Source: Clostridiaceae bacterium (lineage in GTDB: Bacteria; Bacillota; Clostridia; UBA1212; DUPL01). Taken from it: a DNA stretch of 6,594 bases. The stretch's first letter is position 1. The number at the start of each line of letters is the position of its first letter. This document shows positions 1-6,594 of the stretch, one piece after another. A program made the position numbers and the translations under genes. Location of the stretch: NCBI GenBank assembly GCA_012522035.1, contig JAAYLF010000023.1, positions 1 through 6,594 of the forward strand, given 5' to 3'. The notes beneath the pieces are model-generated. The model was not told the DNA's origin. It saw only the letters and a program-made list of their open reading frames with translations, and ran no database searches.

Positions 1-2456
1 CTTATGCCCACTTCCTCCAAGGATTCAAAAAACACATCATCCATGAGCTTGTCGCTGTTTTCAACCGGAAGATCGACAGCCTTTTTTGAAGCCTTGTCAA
101 TAAGTGTATGCATAAAAGTGCCCACATCCGTATTTTCAACCAACGCTTCCTTCCTTTTCTCCGCCTTTATGCCATAGCGCATGAAGTAGGAATAGGGGCA
201 CTTGTTGTACTTTTCAATTTTGGAAGCTGACATGTAAAGGTTCCTGGCAAAAAGCTCGTCCATTATGTCTTTTGGCAGATACAAATCTTTTCTGAAAGAA
301 GTGTCCGCTTTCAGAATTCTTTCAAAGACATCCTTGAACTCATCCCTTTCCCTATACCATTTTCTTATACATTTTATTGTCTCATCCTCTGCATTCCGCA
401 AAAGCCCTGCATTCTCAGTCAAAAAAGGAAGAGGCAAAGTAAGTCTTTCCATTGCTTCCTCATTGTAATCCTTTACAACCTCCAATGACGGAAAGATATT
501 CTTAATTCGCTGCACAATAACGGACGGTCTCATTGGATTCAATCCCTGGTCTTCCAATGAATAGGATATAATCAAATGCTCGGAAGGAGATGACAGGACT
601 GTGTATATAAGGTAGTATTCCATGTTTGCCTTGGTCCTGTTGTCCTCTGCCAGAGTTATCCCTCTGCTTCTCAAATATTCCCTGTCGTCATCCTTCAAAA
701 GACCTTCATCCACAAACGTGGCAGGAAAAACACCCTCGTTTGCTCCAAGCAGGATCATTCCTTTTATATTATGGCTTCTTGTTCTGTCCGCAACACCAAT
801 TTGGACGCTGTCATCGGTAAAGGGAATAAATCCAATCTTGTACTCGGAAAAGCCCAATAAAAGGGTTTCCTTGAAAAGCCTTACCCGGTCCTTAAGTGAA
901 CCTGTCAGCCTTATGCCGCCCATAAACACGTAAATCTGCTCAATAACCTCCATGGTTATATTCCAAATCCTTGCATATTCATTTGCAAGTACAGGCATGT
1001 TGGCTTCCTTGAACTTAAGCGACATTTTCTGCATTTTTCCCTGGACATCAAGCCTCAGGAAAAATGAAACAAGAATTTTGCAGCACTCTTTCAGGCTGCG
1101 GCATTTTTTAAACTCTTCCTCAAATTCAGAGACATCCTCATAAAATTTTTTCCTAAGAGCCTCTACTTCTTCATACTCTTCTATACTTTCCACAAAATCC
1201 TTTTTCCCTCTGAATCCCTGTTCAAGCATAAAGTTTTCAAACCGGTCAACCGCGCAAATTTCTTCCGTATACAGGCCGGTTTTCAGAAAATCAAGTACGC
1301 TTGTCCTCTCCCAGGAACTTCCCACAATATCAAGCAAAGTCAGAATAAATCTTATTAAAGGATGATCTTCTATATTCTTCTTCGAGTCAATGAAGTATGG
1401 AATATTGTACTTTGGAAAAACAATCTTTATGACCTTCTCGTACAGCTCAATACTTCTTGCTGTTACGGCAATATCCTTGTACCTTAAACCTTCCTCCCTC
1501 AAAAGTATGACAATTTCCCTGGCACAGCGGTCCACTTCCTCATAAATGCTTCTGCATTCCACAACCTTTATGTTTTCCGGAACATCCAGTACCCTTTTTG
1601 CAGGATATTTGCCAAAGTTCCTTTCAAGATGGGCAATATGCTTGTTTGTAAAGCGGTAGCTTTCCTTTAAATATGTAGTGTTTATGTCTGCATTAGCTTC
1701 CTTTGCAACCATTTTTAGCTGTTCGCAGGTTCTGTATACTCTGTCGAATATATACTCGTCTTCCTCATCCATGCAAAGACACACATTTACATCCCTGCAC
1801 TGCCTTACCAGCTCCTTCAGTATGTCAAACTCATAGGAGGTAAAACCGGCAAAGCCGTCAAGCCATATTACAGCATTCTCAAAAGGTCTGTGTTCTACAA
1901 GCTTTTCCAAAAAAGCACTGTAAACATCCTGGTCATCTATATTGTCTTTCAATAGAAGATTCCTGTACTCACTGTATATAAGGGACAAATCCGAAAGTTT
2001 GTTTTTCAAAAGCTCATCTTCAAGGTCCTCCGTTGCCTCTTCCAGCATGTCGGGAGTGACCTCATATCTTCCAAATTCATCAATAAGCCCTAATAGTCTG
2101 TTTATCTCTCCTGGACGTTTTTCCAGAAAACCAAAGTATTCAAGTCTTTCAATATTTTCTTTAACCACATGACCAAGCAGCATAATCCTGCCTGAAGGAT
2201 TAAGTTTTGTTTTTGCTAGCCCTCCATACCTGGACAATATCCTGAAAGCCATGCGTTTGAAGCTGACCACTTCATTGCCTAACAAACCCTTGCAGTCAGG
2301 ATGCTCAAGCAGCCTTGCTTCTGCCTGAAGGGAGTACTGCTCAGGCACCACCAGGTAAACAGGCCCGCATTCATGCTTCAAATGCCTGGCTATGCTGTCT
2401 ATACAGTATGTGCTTTTTCCCGTACCTGCCCTGCCGGCCAGTATGTTGAGCGCCAT
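1..2456 (-). CDS. addB: AddB, ATP-dependent helicase/nuclease subunit B (3' part beyond the window)
   Basis: AddB (RexB) pairs with AddA to resect double-strand DNA ends to a Chi site and prepare 3' tails for RecA. I translated the minus strand from the ATG at 2456-2454; the frame stays open for 818 codons to the window edge. The protein opens MALNILAGRAGTGKS, a Walker A loop at residues 8-15 as in AddB proteins. The long middle resembles the inactivated helicase region that in the family serves Chi recognition. Near the edge SASKIEKYNKCPYSYF (Cys753) matches the first of the four cysteines that hold the AddB 4Fe-4S cluster. GTFMH (His783) follows, where RecB-family nuclease motif I is expected. 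The family is about 1150 residues long, so roughly 330 residues, including the other three cysteines and the nuclease core, should lie off the left edge. An AAGGAG at 2468-2463, six bases before the ATG, sits inside the end of yhaM and supports this start. No frameshift is seen. Confidence 0.93.
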   Translation of the reverse strand, partial: MALNILAGRAGTGKSTYCIDSIARHLKHECGPVYLVVPEQYSLQAEARLLEHPDCKGLLGNEVVSFKRMAFRILSRYGGLAKTKLNPSGRIMLLGHVVKENIERLEYFGFLEKRPGEINRLLGLIDEFGRYEVTPDMLEEATEDLEDELLKNKLSDLSLIYSEYRNLLLKDNIDDQDVYSAFLEKLVEHRPFENAVIWLDGFAGFTSYEFDILKELVRQCRDVNVCLCMDEEDEYIFDRVYRTCEQLKMVAKEANADINTTYLKESYRFTNKHIAHLERNFGKYPAKRVLDVPENIKVVECRSIYEEVDRCAREIVILLREEGLRYKDIAVTARSIELYEKVIKIVFPKYNIPYFIDSKKNIEDHPLIRFILTLLDIVGSSWERTSVLDFLKTGLYTEEICAVDRFENFMLEQGFRGKKDFVESIEEYEEVEALRKKFYEDVSEFEEEFKKCRSLKECCKILVSFFLRLDVQGKMQKMSLKFKEANMPVLANEYARIWNITMEVIEQIYVFMGGIRLTGSLKDRVRLFKETLLLGFSEYKIGFIPFTDDSVQIGVADRTRSHNIKGMILLGANEGVFPATFVDEGLLKDDDREYLRSRGITLAEDNRTKANMEYYLIYTVLSSPSEHLIISYSLEDQGLNPMRPSVIVQRIKNIFPSLEVVKDYNEEAMERLTLPLPFLTENAGLLRNAEDETIKCIRKWYRERDEFKDVFERILKADTSFRKDLYLPKDIMDELFARNLYMSASKIEKYNKCPYSYFMRYGIKAEKRKEALVENTDVGTFMHTLIDKASKKAVDLPVENSDKLMDDVFFESLEEVGI

Positions 2457-2468
2457 ATTCTACTCCTT
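2457..2468 (-). promoter_or_regulatory. addB ribosome binding site embedded in the yhaM 3' end
   Basis: AAGGAG at 2468-2463 forms part of the last yhaM codons. The yhaM TAG at 2462-2460 and three bases (AAT) separate it from the addB ATG. Spacing from AAGGAG to ATG is six bases. This fixes the addB start and suggests that ribosomes finishing yhaM re-initiate on addB. Confidence 0.75.
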
Positions 2469-3428
2469 CTTTATGTCATGCCTGTAAATTTGTCTATTGT
2501 TGAGCGACCATATTCTTTCGCTGAAGGTTCCTGTTTCGGTGGTTTCATACGCCCTTGCCATGTCATACATGCGGGCATCCATAACATCAAGATAATGAAG
2601 CATTTCCGCTTCCGGTATCATTGGATATTTGGGGCTTCCATATTCCGGCTCGTAATGGTGGGACAGTATCATGTGCTCAAGCAGCATTATGATTTCCTTG
2701 TTTATCCCCAATTCTTTGCCTGTCTCGCTTACAACCTTTATACCCTGAATCAAATGCCCCAGCATTATTCCTTCAGTCGTATAGTCAGAAACTATGCCGT
2801 ATTCCGAAACTTCCATCTCCTCAATCTTTCCAATGTCATGCAGTATGACTCCTGCATACAAAAGATCCCTGTTGAGAAAATCGTAAGTATCAGAAAGCGC
2901 CTTGGCATTTTTCAGCATTGTGGTAATGTGATAAAGCAGCCCACAGCGCACCGAATGATGATTCTTCTTGGCTGCAGGGAAATATATCAGCTGGTTTTTG
3001 TACTTTTCAAGCACCGCCATTACAAGGGTTGCAATCTCTGCATTCTTCATTTCAAGGACTGTTTTTTCTACAATTTCATACATCTCCTCTCCCGGATATG
3101 GAGCGCTGGGTATGAAGTCCTCCGGATTGACATTATCTGCTTCCACAGTCCTCCTTATTCTGTCAATCTTGAACTGAAGCTGGCCCTGCCAGTCAATTAC
3201 CTGCCCCTTTGCCCATACCACGGTACCTGCTGCAAACCTTGTCACATTGTCATCATCCCAGTCCCAGAGTTTTGCGTTGATTTCGCCCGTGTTGTCCGCA
3301 AAAGTAAAGTTCATGTATCTGTTGTTGGTGGTTGTTTGCTTTTGTTCGGATACTTTAATGTAAAAGTAGCCTTCAGCAGTATCCCCAGGTTTCAAATCAA
3401 TAACTTTCTTTTTGTTTCTATCAGCCAT
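2460..3428 (-). CDS. yhaM: YhaM-family 3'-5' exoribonuclease (OB fold plus HD domain)
   Basis: The 322-residue protein, close to the roughly 314 of B. subtilis YhaM, has the family's two-part layout. Residues about 10-95 form an OB-fold nucleic-acid-binding domain (PGDTAEGYFYIK, then GEINAKLWDW and GQLQFKIDRI). Residues about 155-290 form a metal-dependent HD domain. Visible HD residues are NHHSV at 156-160, His167 in LLYHITTML, the LHDIGK core with His197-Asp198, His225 in GHLIQG, His257-His258 in ILSHHYEPEYG, and Asp281/Asp284 in LDVMDAR. Characterised YhaM proteins trim single-stranded RNA, and also ssDNA in vitro, from the 3' end; the staphylococcal member was first described as the DNA-binding factor CBF1. 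The start has an AAGGAG at 3442-3437, eight bases upstream. The stop is three bases before addB, so the two are probably co-translated. Substrate is inferred from family; an ssDNA-related role is possible given the neighbour. Confidence 0.9.
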   Translation of the reverse strand: MADRNKKKVIDLKPGDTAEGYFYIKVSEQKQTTTNNRYMNFTFADNTGEINAKLWDWDDDNVTRFAAGTVVWAKGQVIDWQGQLQFKIDRIRRTVEADNVNPEDFIPSAPYPGEEMYEIVEKTVLEMKNAEIATLVMAVLEKYKNQLIYFPAAKKNHHSVRCGLLYHITTMLKNAKALSDTYDFLNRDLLYAGVILHDIGKIEEMEVSEYGIVSDYTTEGIMLGHLIQGIKVVSETGKELGINKEIIMLLEHMILSHHYEPEYGSPKYPMIPEAEMLHYLDVMDARMYDMARAYETTETGTFSERIWSLNNRQIYRHDIKKE

Positions 3429-3455
3429 TCATCCGACTCCTTCATTTTTATTAAA

Positions 3456-3484
3456 ATTATATATCCTAGAATAGCAATATGCAA
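3456..3484 (-). promoter_or_regulatory. Candidate sigma-A promoter for yhaM-addB
   Basis: On the minus strand, a -35-like TTGCAT (3484-3479) is followed by a 17-base spacer and a perfect -10 TATAAT (3461-3456). It lies in the only gap larger than 20 bases in the window. Transcription would begin near 3449, leaving a leader of about 20 bases that still contains the AAGGAG of yhaM. The -35 matches TTGACA at only three of six positions and there is no extended -10 TG, so strength is uncertain. No hairpin with a T-run is visible before it, so read-through from deoB is likely too. Confidence 0.6.
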
Positions 3485-3485
3485 A

Positions 3486-4640
3486 TCACCTGCCAAAAAA
3501 ACTGATTGCCCTTTTGATTGCAAAATCAAAACCGTTAACAATTCCAAGACAATTGCCCTTCATGTCCTTTTTTGAACATTCCAAAAAAGGCACGTATTCC
3601 CTGGTGTGGTCAGTACCTTTAAACCCAGGATCGCATCCGTGGTCCGCAGTTATGCAAAGGATATCATCCTCATCCAGAAGCGGGAATATTTCTTCCAGTC
3701 TTTTTGAAATCCTTTCAACCTCTGTGCAGTATCCCAAAGAATCCCTTCTGTGTCCATAGAGCATGTCAGTATCTACAAGATTTACAAAAACAAACTCCTT
3801 TTTGTCAGTTTTTGTCCTTGCAATTTCCTCCACCCTGTCAAGACACGCCTCATTCCCCTTGTCCGGATAATTTATATCAATGCCCTTGCCGTCAAATATG
3901 TCCCATATCTTACCCACGGCAACAACACTTACATCAAGAGAGTGCAGTTCATCCTCCATAAGCGACTTGTGGGGAAGCTCAATACTGTAGTCTTTTCTAT
4001 TCTTCGTCCTTACAAAGCCATCCTTTTCGTTCCCTACAAACGGTCTTGCTATAACTCTTCCCACTTTGTAATCGTCACATATCAGTCTTGCTTTTCTGCA
4101 TATGTCATATAGTTCATCCAACGGAACCACTTCTTCATGTGCTGCAATCTGGAACACGGAATCCGCAGATGTATAGCAGATAATTGCACCTGTCTCCATA
4201 TGCTCCTTTCCAAGCTCTTGTATAATTTCCGTTCCCGAAACACTCTTGTTGCCTATTACCTTTCTTCCCGTTTCCTTTTCCAGCTTTTTAACAAGCTCAT
4301 CAGGAAATGATGGATATTCAGGCGGAAATACGGTCAATGTAAAATCAAGATTTATGCCTACCAGCTCCCAGTGACCGGTCTGGGTATCCTTGCCTCCTCC
4401 TCTTTTTTCAAGGACTGCATAATTGGCAATTGGATTTTCCGCCTCTTTGCATCCTTCAAGCTCAAATCCAAGTGCCTTGCATGCATTGCCAAGGCCCATT
4501 CTGCCAAGAAAGCTCCATTTTTCGCCCTTGACCGCCCTGCTTGCCGACAGTGCGGTGTTTGATCCGCAGTCACCATACTCCTCGCAGCTACTGTCCGCCC
4601 CTATTCCAAAGCTGTCTATGACAACAAGATAATATCTCAT
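3486..4640 (-). CDS. deoB: Phosphopentomutase (DeoB, alkaline phosphatase superfamily)
   Basis: Phosphopentomutase interconverts ribose (or deoxyribose) 1-phosphate and 5-phosphate, linking nucleoside breakdown to the pentose phosphate pathway in the cytoplasm. At 384 residues it is near the 394 of the B. cereus enzyme. The catalytic set appears complete: Asp9 in VVIDSFGIG, Thr86 as the phosphorylated residue in GKDTQTGHWE, Asp292 and His297 in DTDMLYGHRRD, Asp333-His334 in TADHG, and His345 in GTDHTREY, holding two Mn ions. The cap domain carries GRKVIGNKSVSGTEII, YTSADSVFQIAAHEE and GRVIARPFVG, all typical of DeoB and not of the larger phosphoglycerate mutase relatives. Divergent spots are the N-terminal stretch at 15-45 and a Thr where VDFD is usual. 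The ATG at 4640 has an AGAGAGG seven bases upstream, and recO ends 18 bases before it, so it is probably the last gene of the ybeY-era-recO operon. Confidence 0.92.
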   Translation of the reverse strand: MRYYLVVIDSFGIGADSSCEEYGDCGSNTALSASRAVKGEKWSFLGRMGLGNACKALGFELEGCKEAENPIANYAVLEKRGGGKDTQTGHWELVGINLDFTLTVFPPEYPSFPDELVKKLEKETGRKVIGNKSVSGTEIIQELGKEHMETGAIICYTSADSVFQIAAHEEVVPLDELYDICRKARLICDDYKVGRVIARPFVGNEKDGFVRTKNRKDYSIELPHKSLMEDELHSLDVSVVAVGKIWDIFDGKGIDINYPDKGNEACLDRVEEIARTKTDKKEFVFVNLVDTDMLYGHRRDSLGYCTEVERISKRLEEIFPLLDEDDILCITADHGCDPGFKGTDHTREYVPFLECSKKDMKGNCLGIVNGFDFAIKRAISFFGR

Positions 4641-4658
4641 GCAAATACCTCTCTTCCT

Positions 4659-5372
4659 CTATTTCTCAAGACAGGACTTAACCAGCATCATGCTTATGTA
4701 ATCCAGAAGCTGCTCAACCTCATCAGATACAGAAACACTGAACACTTTCTCCAGCTTTGAATTACATATGTACAGCATGGCTGCCAGCGTATCGTAGTCC
4801 AGACTCACGCAGTCAGCAATACGGTTCCTGGCACATTCAGAGCAAAATATGGTTTTTTCCGCCACAGAAAACACAAGGTCCTGCCCCTCCGGTCTTCTAT
4901 CGCAAATACCACAACTCGATATGCCCGGCGCAAAACCCTGCAGCGTAAGAATTCTCAGCCTGAATATGTCGTAAACCAGCTTGTAGTCTTTTTTTCCTGT
5001 ATTCAGAAAATGCAAACAGTTTAAAAGAAGCCTGAGACTTTCCGGTTCCGGCATTTCCTGCTGTATCATTGCAAGGCATATTCTTGCCATGTCTCCAGCA
5101 GTAAACAAAACATCCAGATCATTTCTCAGGTTGAAGAAGGGTTCAATCAGCTGGGCACTGTTCAAGCTGTACATGCTTCTTCCCTTGTACAGCTCAAAAG
5201 AGCTGTAGGCAAAGGTCTGCACTGAAGCAAGATATCTGTAGCCTGTCCTTTTTGCCCGCCTTGCCCTGACACTGATGATTCCATTCGTGTCGGTAAACAC
5301 AGTAAGAATCTTGTCGCCCTCTCCAAACTCTCCTTCTCTTAATACTATTCCATTTACTTTCAGATTCCTCAT
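4659..5372 (-). CDS. recO: DNA repair protein RecO
   Basis: RecO binds single-stranded DNA and SSB, anneals complementary strands and, with RecR, loads RecA in the gap-repair (RecFOR) pathway. The 237-residue protein has the family layout. Residues 1-80 form an N-terminal OB fold (opening RNLKVNGIVLREGEFGEGDK, with the basic stretch SVRARRAKR at 34-42). An alpha-helical C-terminal domain follows. It contains a four-cysteine zinc-binding site, CGIC at 154-157 and CSEC at 177-180, which many but not all RecO proteins keep. QGFAPG just before the first cysteines is a familiar RecO signature. The ATG at 5372 lies three bases after the era stop. Its AAGGAA at 5384-5379 is inside the last era codons, indicating translational coupling. 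Several Firmicutes have a small yqzL gene between era and recO; there is no room for one here. Confidence 0.93.
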   Translation of the reverse strand: MRNLKVNGIVLREGEFGEGDKILTVFTDTNGIISVRARRAKRTGYRYLASVQTFAYSSFELYKGRSMYSLNSAQLIEPFFNLRNDLDVLFTAGDMARICLAMIQQEMPEPESLRLLLNCLHFLNTGKKDYKLVYDIFRLRILTLQGFAPGISSCGICDRRPEGQDLVFSVAEKTIFCSECARNRIADCVSLDYDTLAAMLYICNSKLEKVFSVSVSDEVEQLLDYISMMLVKSCLEK

Positions 5373-5375
5373 ATG

Positions 5376-6269
5376 CTATTCCTTGTAACCAAGCTCCTTC
5401 AACATGTATGAGTTGTTCCTCCAGTCATCCTTAACCTTGACCCAAAGCTTAAGATTAACCTGCCCGCCAACCAAATTTTCAATATCAATTCTTGCATTCT
5501 GTCCAATTCTCTTGAGCATTCTGCCCTCTTTTCCAATCAGTATGCCCTTGTGGCTGTTCTTTTCACAGTATATAGTCGCTTCTATATGATAAACACCATT
5601 GGGCCTTGCAGGCTCCTTGAACTGCATGACTTCCACACCCACTCCGTGGGGAACTTCCTCGCTGGTGAAATAAAGTACCTTCTCTCTAATAACTTCAGCG
5701 ACCAGTTCTCTCAAGGTACTGTCCACAAACATGTCCTCAGGATAATACTTTGGTCCTTCGGGCAGAATCTTTTTTATCTCCTCCACCAGTATGTCAACGC
5801 TGTCATGCTTTAACGCTGATATTGGAATTATGGCTTTGGGATTAAGAAGCTTTAACAGCTCGTCAATCAAGACAAGCAGATTCTCCTTGACCACCAGATC
5901 CACCTTGTTCAAGACAAGAAATACTGGTGCTTCAACAACCTTAAGCATCTCAATCAATTCCAAATCCCCTTTGGGGATCGCTTTTACATTGGCATCAAAA
6001 ACGTATACAACAGCGTCTATATCCTTTGTGGCACTTAGCACGCTGCTTACCATGAACTCGCCCAGCTTGTTTTTAGGCTTGTGCATTCCTGGCGTATCTA
6101 TAAATACTATCTGATAGTCTTCCCCATTTGCAATCGCCCTTACATTTTTTCGAGTGGTCTGGGGTTTATGGGACACAATTGACACCTTCTGTCCCATTAT
6201 TGCATTAAGCAAAGTTGATTTTCCTACATTAGGTCTTCCTACAATTGAAACAAATCCTGATCTGAACAT
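5376..6269 (-). CDS. era: GTPase Era
   Basis: Era is an essential GTPase that binds the 3' end of 16S rRNA and checks 30S subunit maturation, at the inner face of the membrane and on ribosomes. All G motifs are present, numbered from the chosen start: G1 GRPNVGKST at 11-19, G2 PQTTR at 36-40, G3 DTPG at 58-61, G4 NKVD at 121-124 and G5 SALK at 151-154. The C-terminal type II KH domain shows GILIGKEGRMLKRIG at 242-256, the RNA-binding loop. The 297-residue length matches the usual 300. The frame also opens at an ATG at 6299, which would add ten residues and overlap ybeY by 23 bases. That site has no purine-rich sequence upstream. The inner ATG has AGGTGG and AAAAGG just upstream and starts the protein right before the conserved SGFVSIVGRPN, so I prefer it. 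ybeY ends seven bases earlier. Confidence 0.94.
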   Translation of the reverse strand: MFRSGFVSIVGRPNVGKSTLLNAIMGQKVSIVSHKPQTTRKNVRAIANGEDYQIVFIDTPGMHKPKNKLGEFMVSSVLSATKDIDAVVYVFDANVKAIPKGDLELIEMLKVVEAPVFLVLNKVDLVVKENLLVLIDELLKLLNPKAIIPISALKHDSVDILVEEIKKILPEGPKYYPEDMFVDSTLRELVAEVIREKVLYFTSEEVPHGVGVEVMQFKEPARPNGVYHIEATIYCEKNSHKGILIGKEGRMLKRIGQNARIDIENLVGGQVNLKLWVKVKDDWRNNSYMLKELGYKE

Positions 6270-6285
6270 AACCCACCTACCTTTT
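6267..6285 (-). promoter_or_regulatory. era translation start region
   Basis: Upstream of the ATG at 6269-6267 lie AAAAGG (6285-6280, ten-base spacing) and AGGTGG (6278-6273, three-base spacing), overlapping the ybeY stop codon TAG at 6279-6277. Neither spacing is ideal. The rival ATG at 6299 is preceded only by AT-rich sequence with no Shine-Dalgarno match, so this region decides in favour of the shorter Era. Confidence 0.5.
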
Positions 6286-6594
6286 GTATCCCGCTTCATT
6301 CAATATTCTATATGCATTTTCAAGCATGAGTTCTTCCCTCTCTTTGGTATCATGATCAAAACCCAATAGATGCAGAAAACCATGAACCACCAAAAAAGCA
6401 ACTTCCCGCTCTTCATCGTGCCCATATTCTTTGGCCTGCTCAATGGCCTTGTCCAAAGATACAACAATGTCTCCCAAAAAAGCCTTTCCTGTTTCCGGAC
6501 AAAGAAGTTCTTCGTCAATGTATCCTTCCCCGTCGCACAGATCAAACTGGGGAAAAGACAATACATCCGTTGGCCTGTCCATGCCCCTGTACTC
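6277..6594 (-). CDS. ybeY: YbeY endoribonuclease, rRNA maturation factor (5' end beyond the window)
   Basis: YbeY is a zinc-dependent single-strand endoribonuclease needed for 16S rRNA 3'-end maturation and ribosome quality control. The visible 105 residues begin EYRGMDRPTDVLSFPQ, the conserved YbeY core in which the Met (at 6582) is internal. The true start is therefore to the right of the window and about 50-60 residues are missing from a protein of usually 150-165. GDIVVS follows at 41-46. The signature zinc site HGFLHLLGFDH is at 71-81 of the fragment, with His71, His75 and His81 spaced exactly as the three histidines of E. coli YbeY. The gene ends seven bases before era. Both proteins act on the 3' end of 16S rRNA, so the operon pairing is functional. 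In B. subtilis dgkA and cdd separate these genes; here they do not. Confidence 0.95.
   Translation of the reverse strand, partial: EYRGMDRPTDVLSFPQFDLCDGEGYIDEELLCPETGKAFLGDIVVSLDKAIEQAKEYGHDEEREVAFLVVHGFLHLLGFDHDTKEREELMLENAYRILNEAGYKR

Noticed and set aside
265..2172. Several short plus-strand open frames of 60-100 codons across the left third
   Set aside because: All lie opposite one continuous minus-strand addB frame with clear Walker A and Fe-S cysteine motifs. They lack ribosome binding sites and have Ser/Leu/Phe-rich translations typical of antisense frames.
3429..3485. Possible rho-independent terminator after deoB
   Set aside because: The gap is AT-rich but I could find no GC-rich inverted repeat followed by a T-run on the minus strand; the AT-rich part is better explained by the -10 element and leader.
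2301..3575. A 424-codon open frame on the plus strand, antisense to yhaM and the start of addB
   Set aside because: Its codons align exactly with those of yhaM and addB on the other strand, so stops appear only where those genes use TTA, CTA or TCA, which yhaM avoids. Its left limit falls at an addB TTA codon (2280-2282). The translation is rich in Cys, His and Phe with no recognisable domain, while the minus-strand genes carry complete family motifs.
6270..6299. Longer Era starting at the ATG at 6299
   Set aside because: There is no Shine-Dalgarno sequence upstream, it overlaps ybeY by 23 bases, and the ten extra residues precede the conserved SGFVSIVGRPN start region. The ATG at 6269 fits better, though the longer form is not strictly excluded.
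6580..6582. ATG at 6582 as the start of YbeY
   Set aside because: The upstream codons in frame read EYRG, which belongs to the conserved YbeY core (YRGxDxPTDVLSFP), so this Met is internal and the gene continues past the window edge.

Overview
The window looks like ordinary core chromosome from a low-GC Gram-positive bacterium, most likely an anaerobic member of the Clostridia. Three things support this: the ybeY-era-recO order of Firmicutes, AddB-type (not RecBCD-type) recombination machinery, and strong AAGGAG-like ribosome binding sites. A relative of Acetivibrio (Clostridium) thermocellum is a plausible guess from general protein character, but nothing here proves genus or species. By eye the GC content is a little over 40%.

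All six genes lie on the minus strand, so transcription runs from high to low coordinates. In that order they are: ybeY (5' end cut by the window edge, 6594-6277), era (6269-5376), recO (5372-4659), a phosphopentomutase gene deoB (4640-3486), a YhaM-type OB-fold/HD exoribonuclease (3428-2460), and addB (2456 to the left edge, 3' end cut). The gaps are 7, 3, 18, 57 and 3 bases. No gene-free stretch exceeds 57 bases, and I see no tRNA, rRNA, mobile element, CRISPR array or notable repeat.

The first four genes look like one translationally coupled operon: rRNA maturation and ribosome assembly (YbeY, Era), recombination mediation (RecO), then nucleoside salvage (DeoB). The 57-base gap after deoB carries a good candidate sigma-A promoter (TTGCAT, 17-base spacer, TATAAT) and no visible terminator. 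yhaM-addB can therefore be read both from its own promoter and by read-through from upstream. YhaM trims 3' ends of single-stranded RNA and DNA in characterised relatives. AddB is one subunit of the AddAB helicase-nuclease that processes double-strand breaks, and addA would be expected just beyond the left edge.

I found no convincing undescribed system. The points most worth checking are the simplified ybeY-era-recO neighbourhood (no dgkA, cdd or yqzL, with deoB following recO), the tight yhaM-addB coupling, and a somewhat divergent DeoB.
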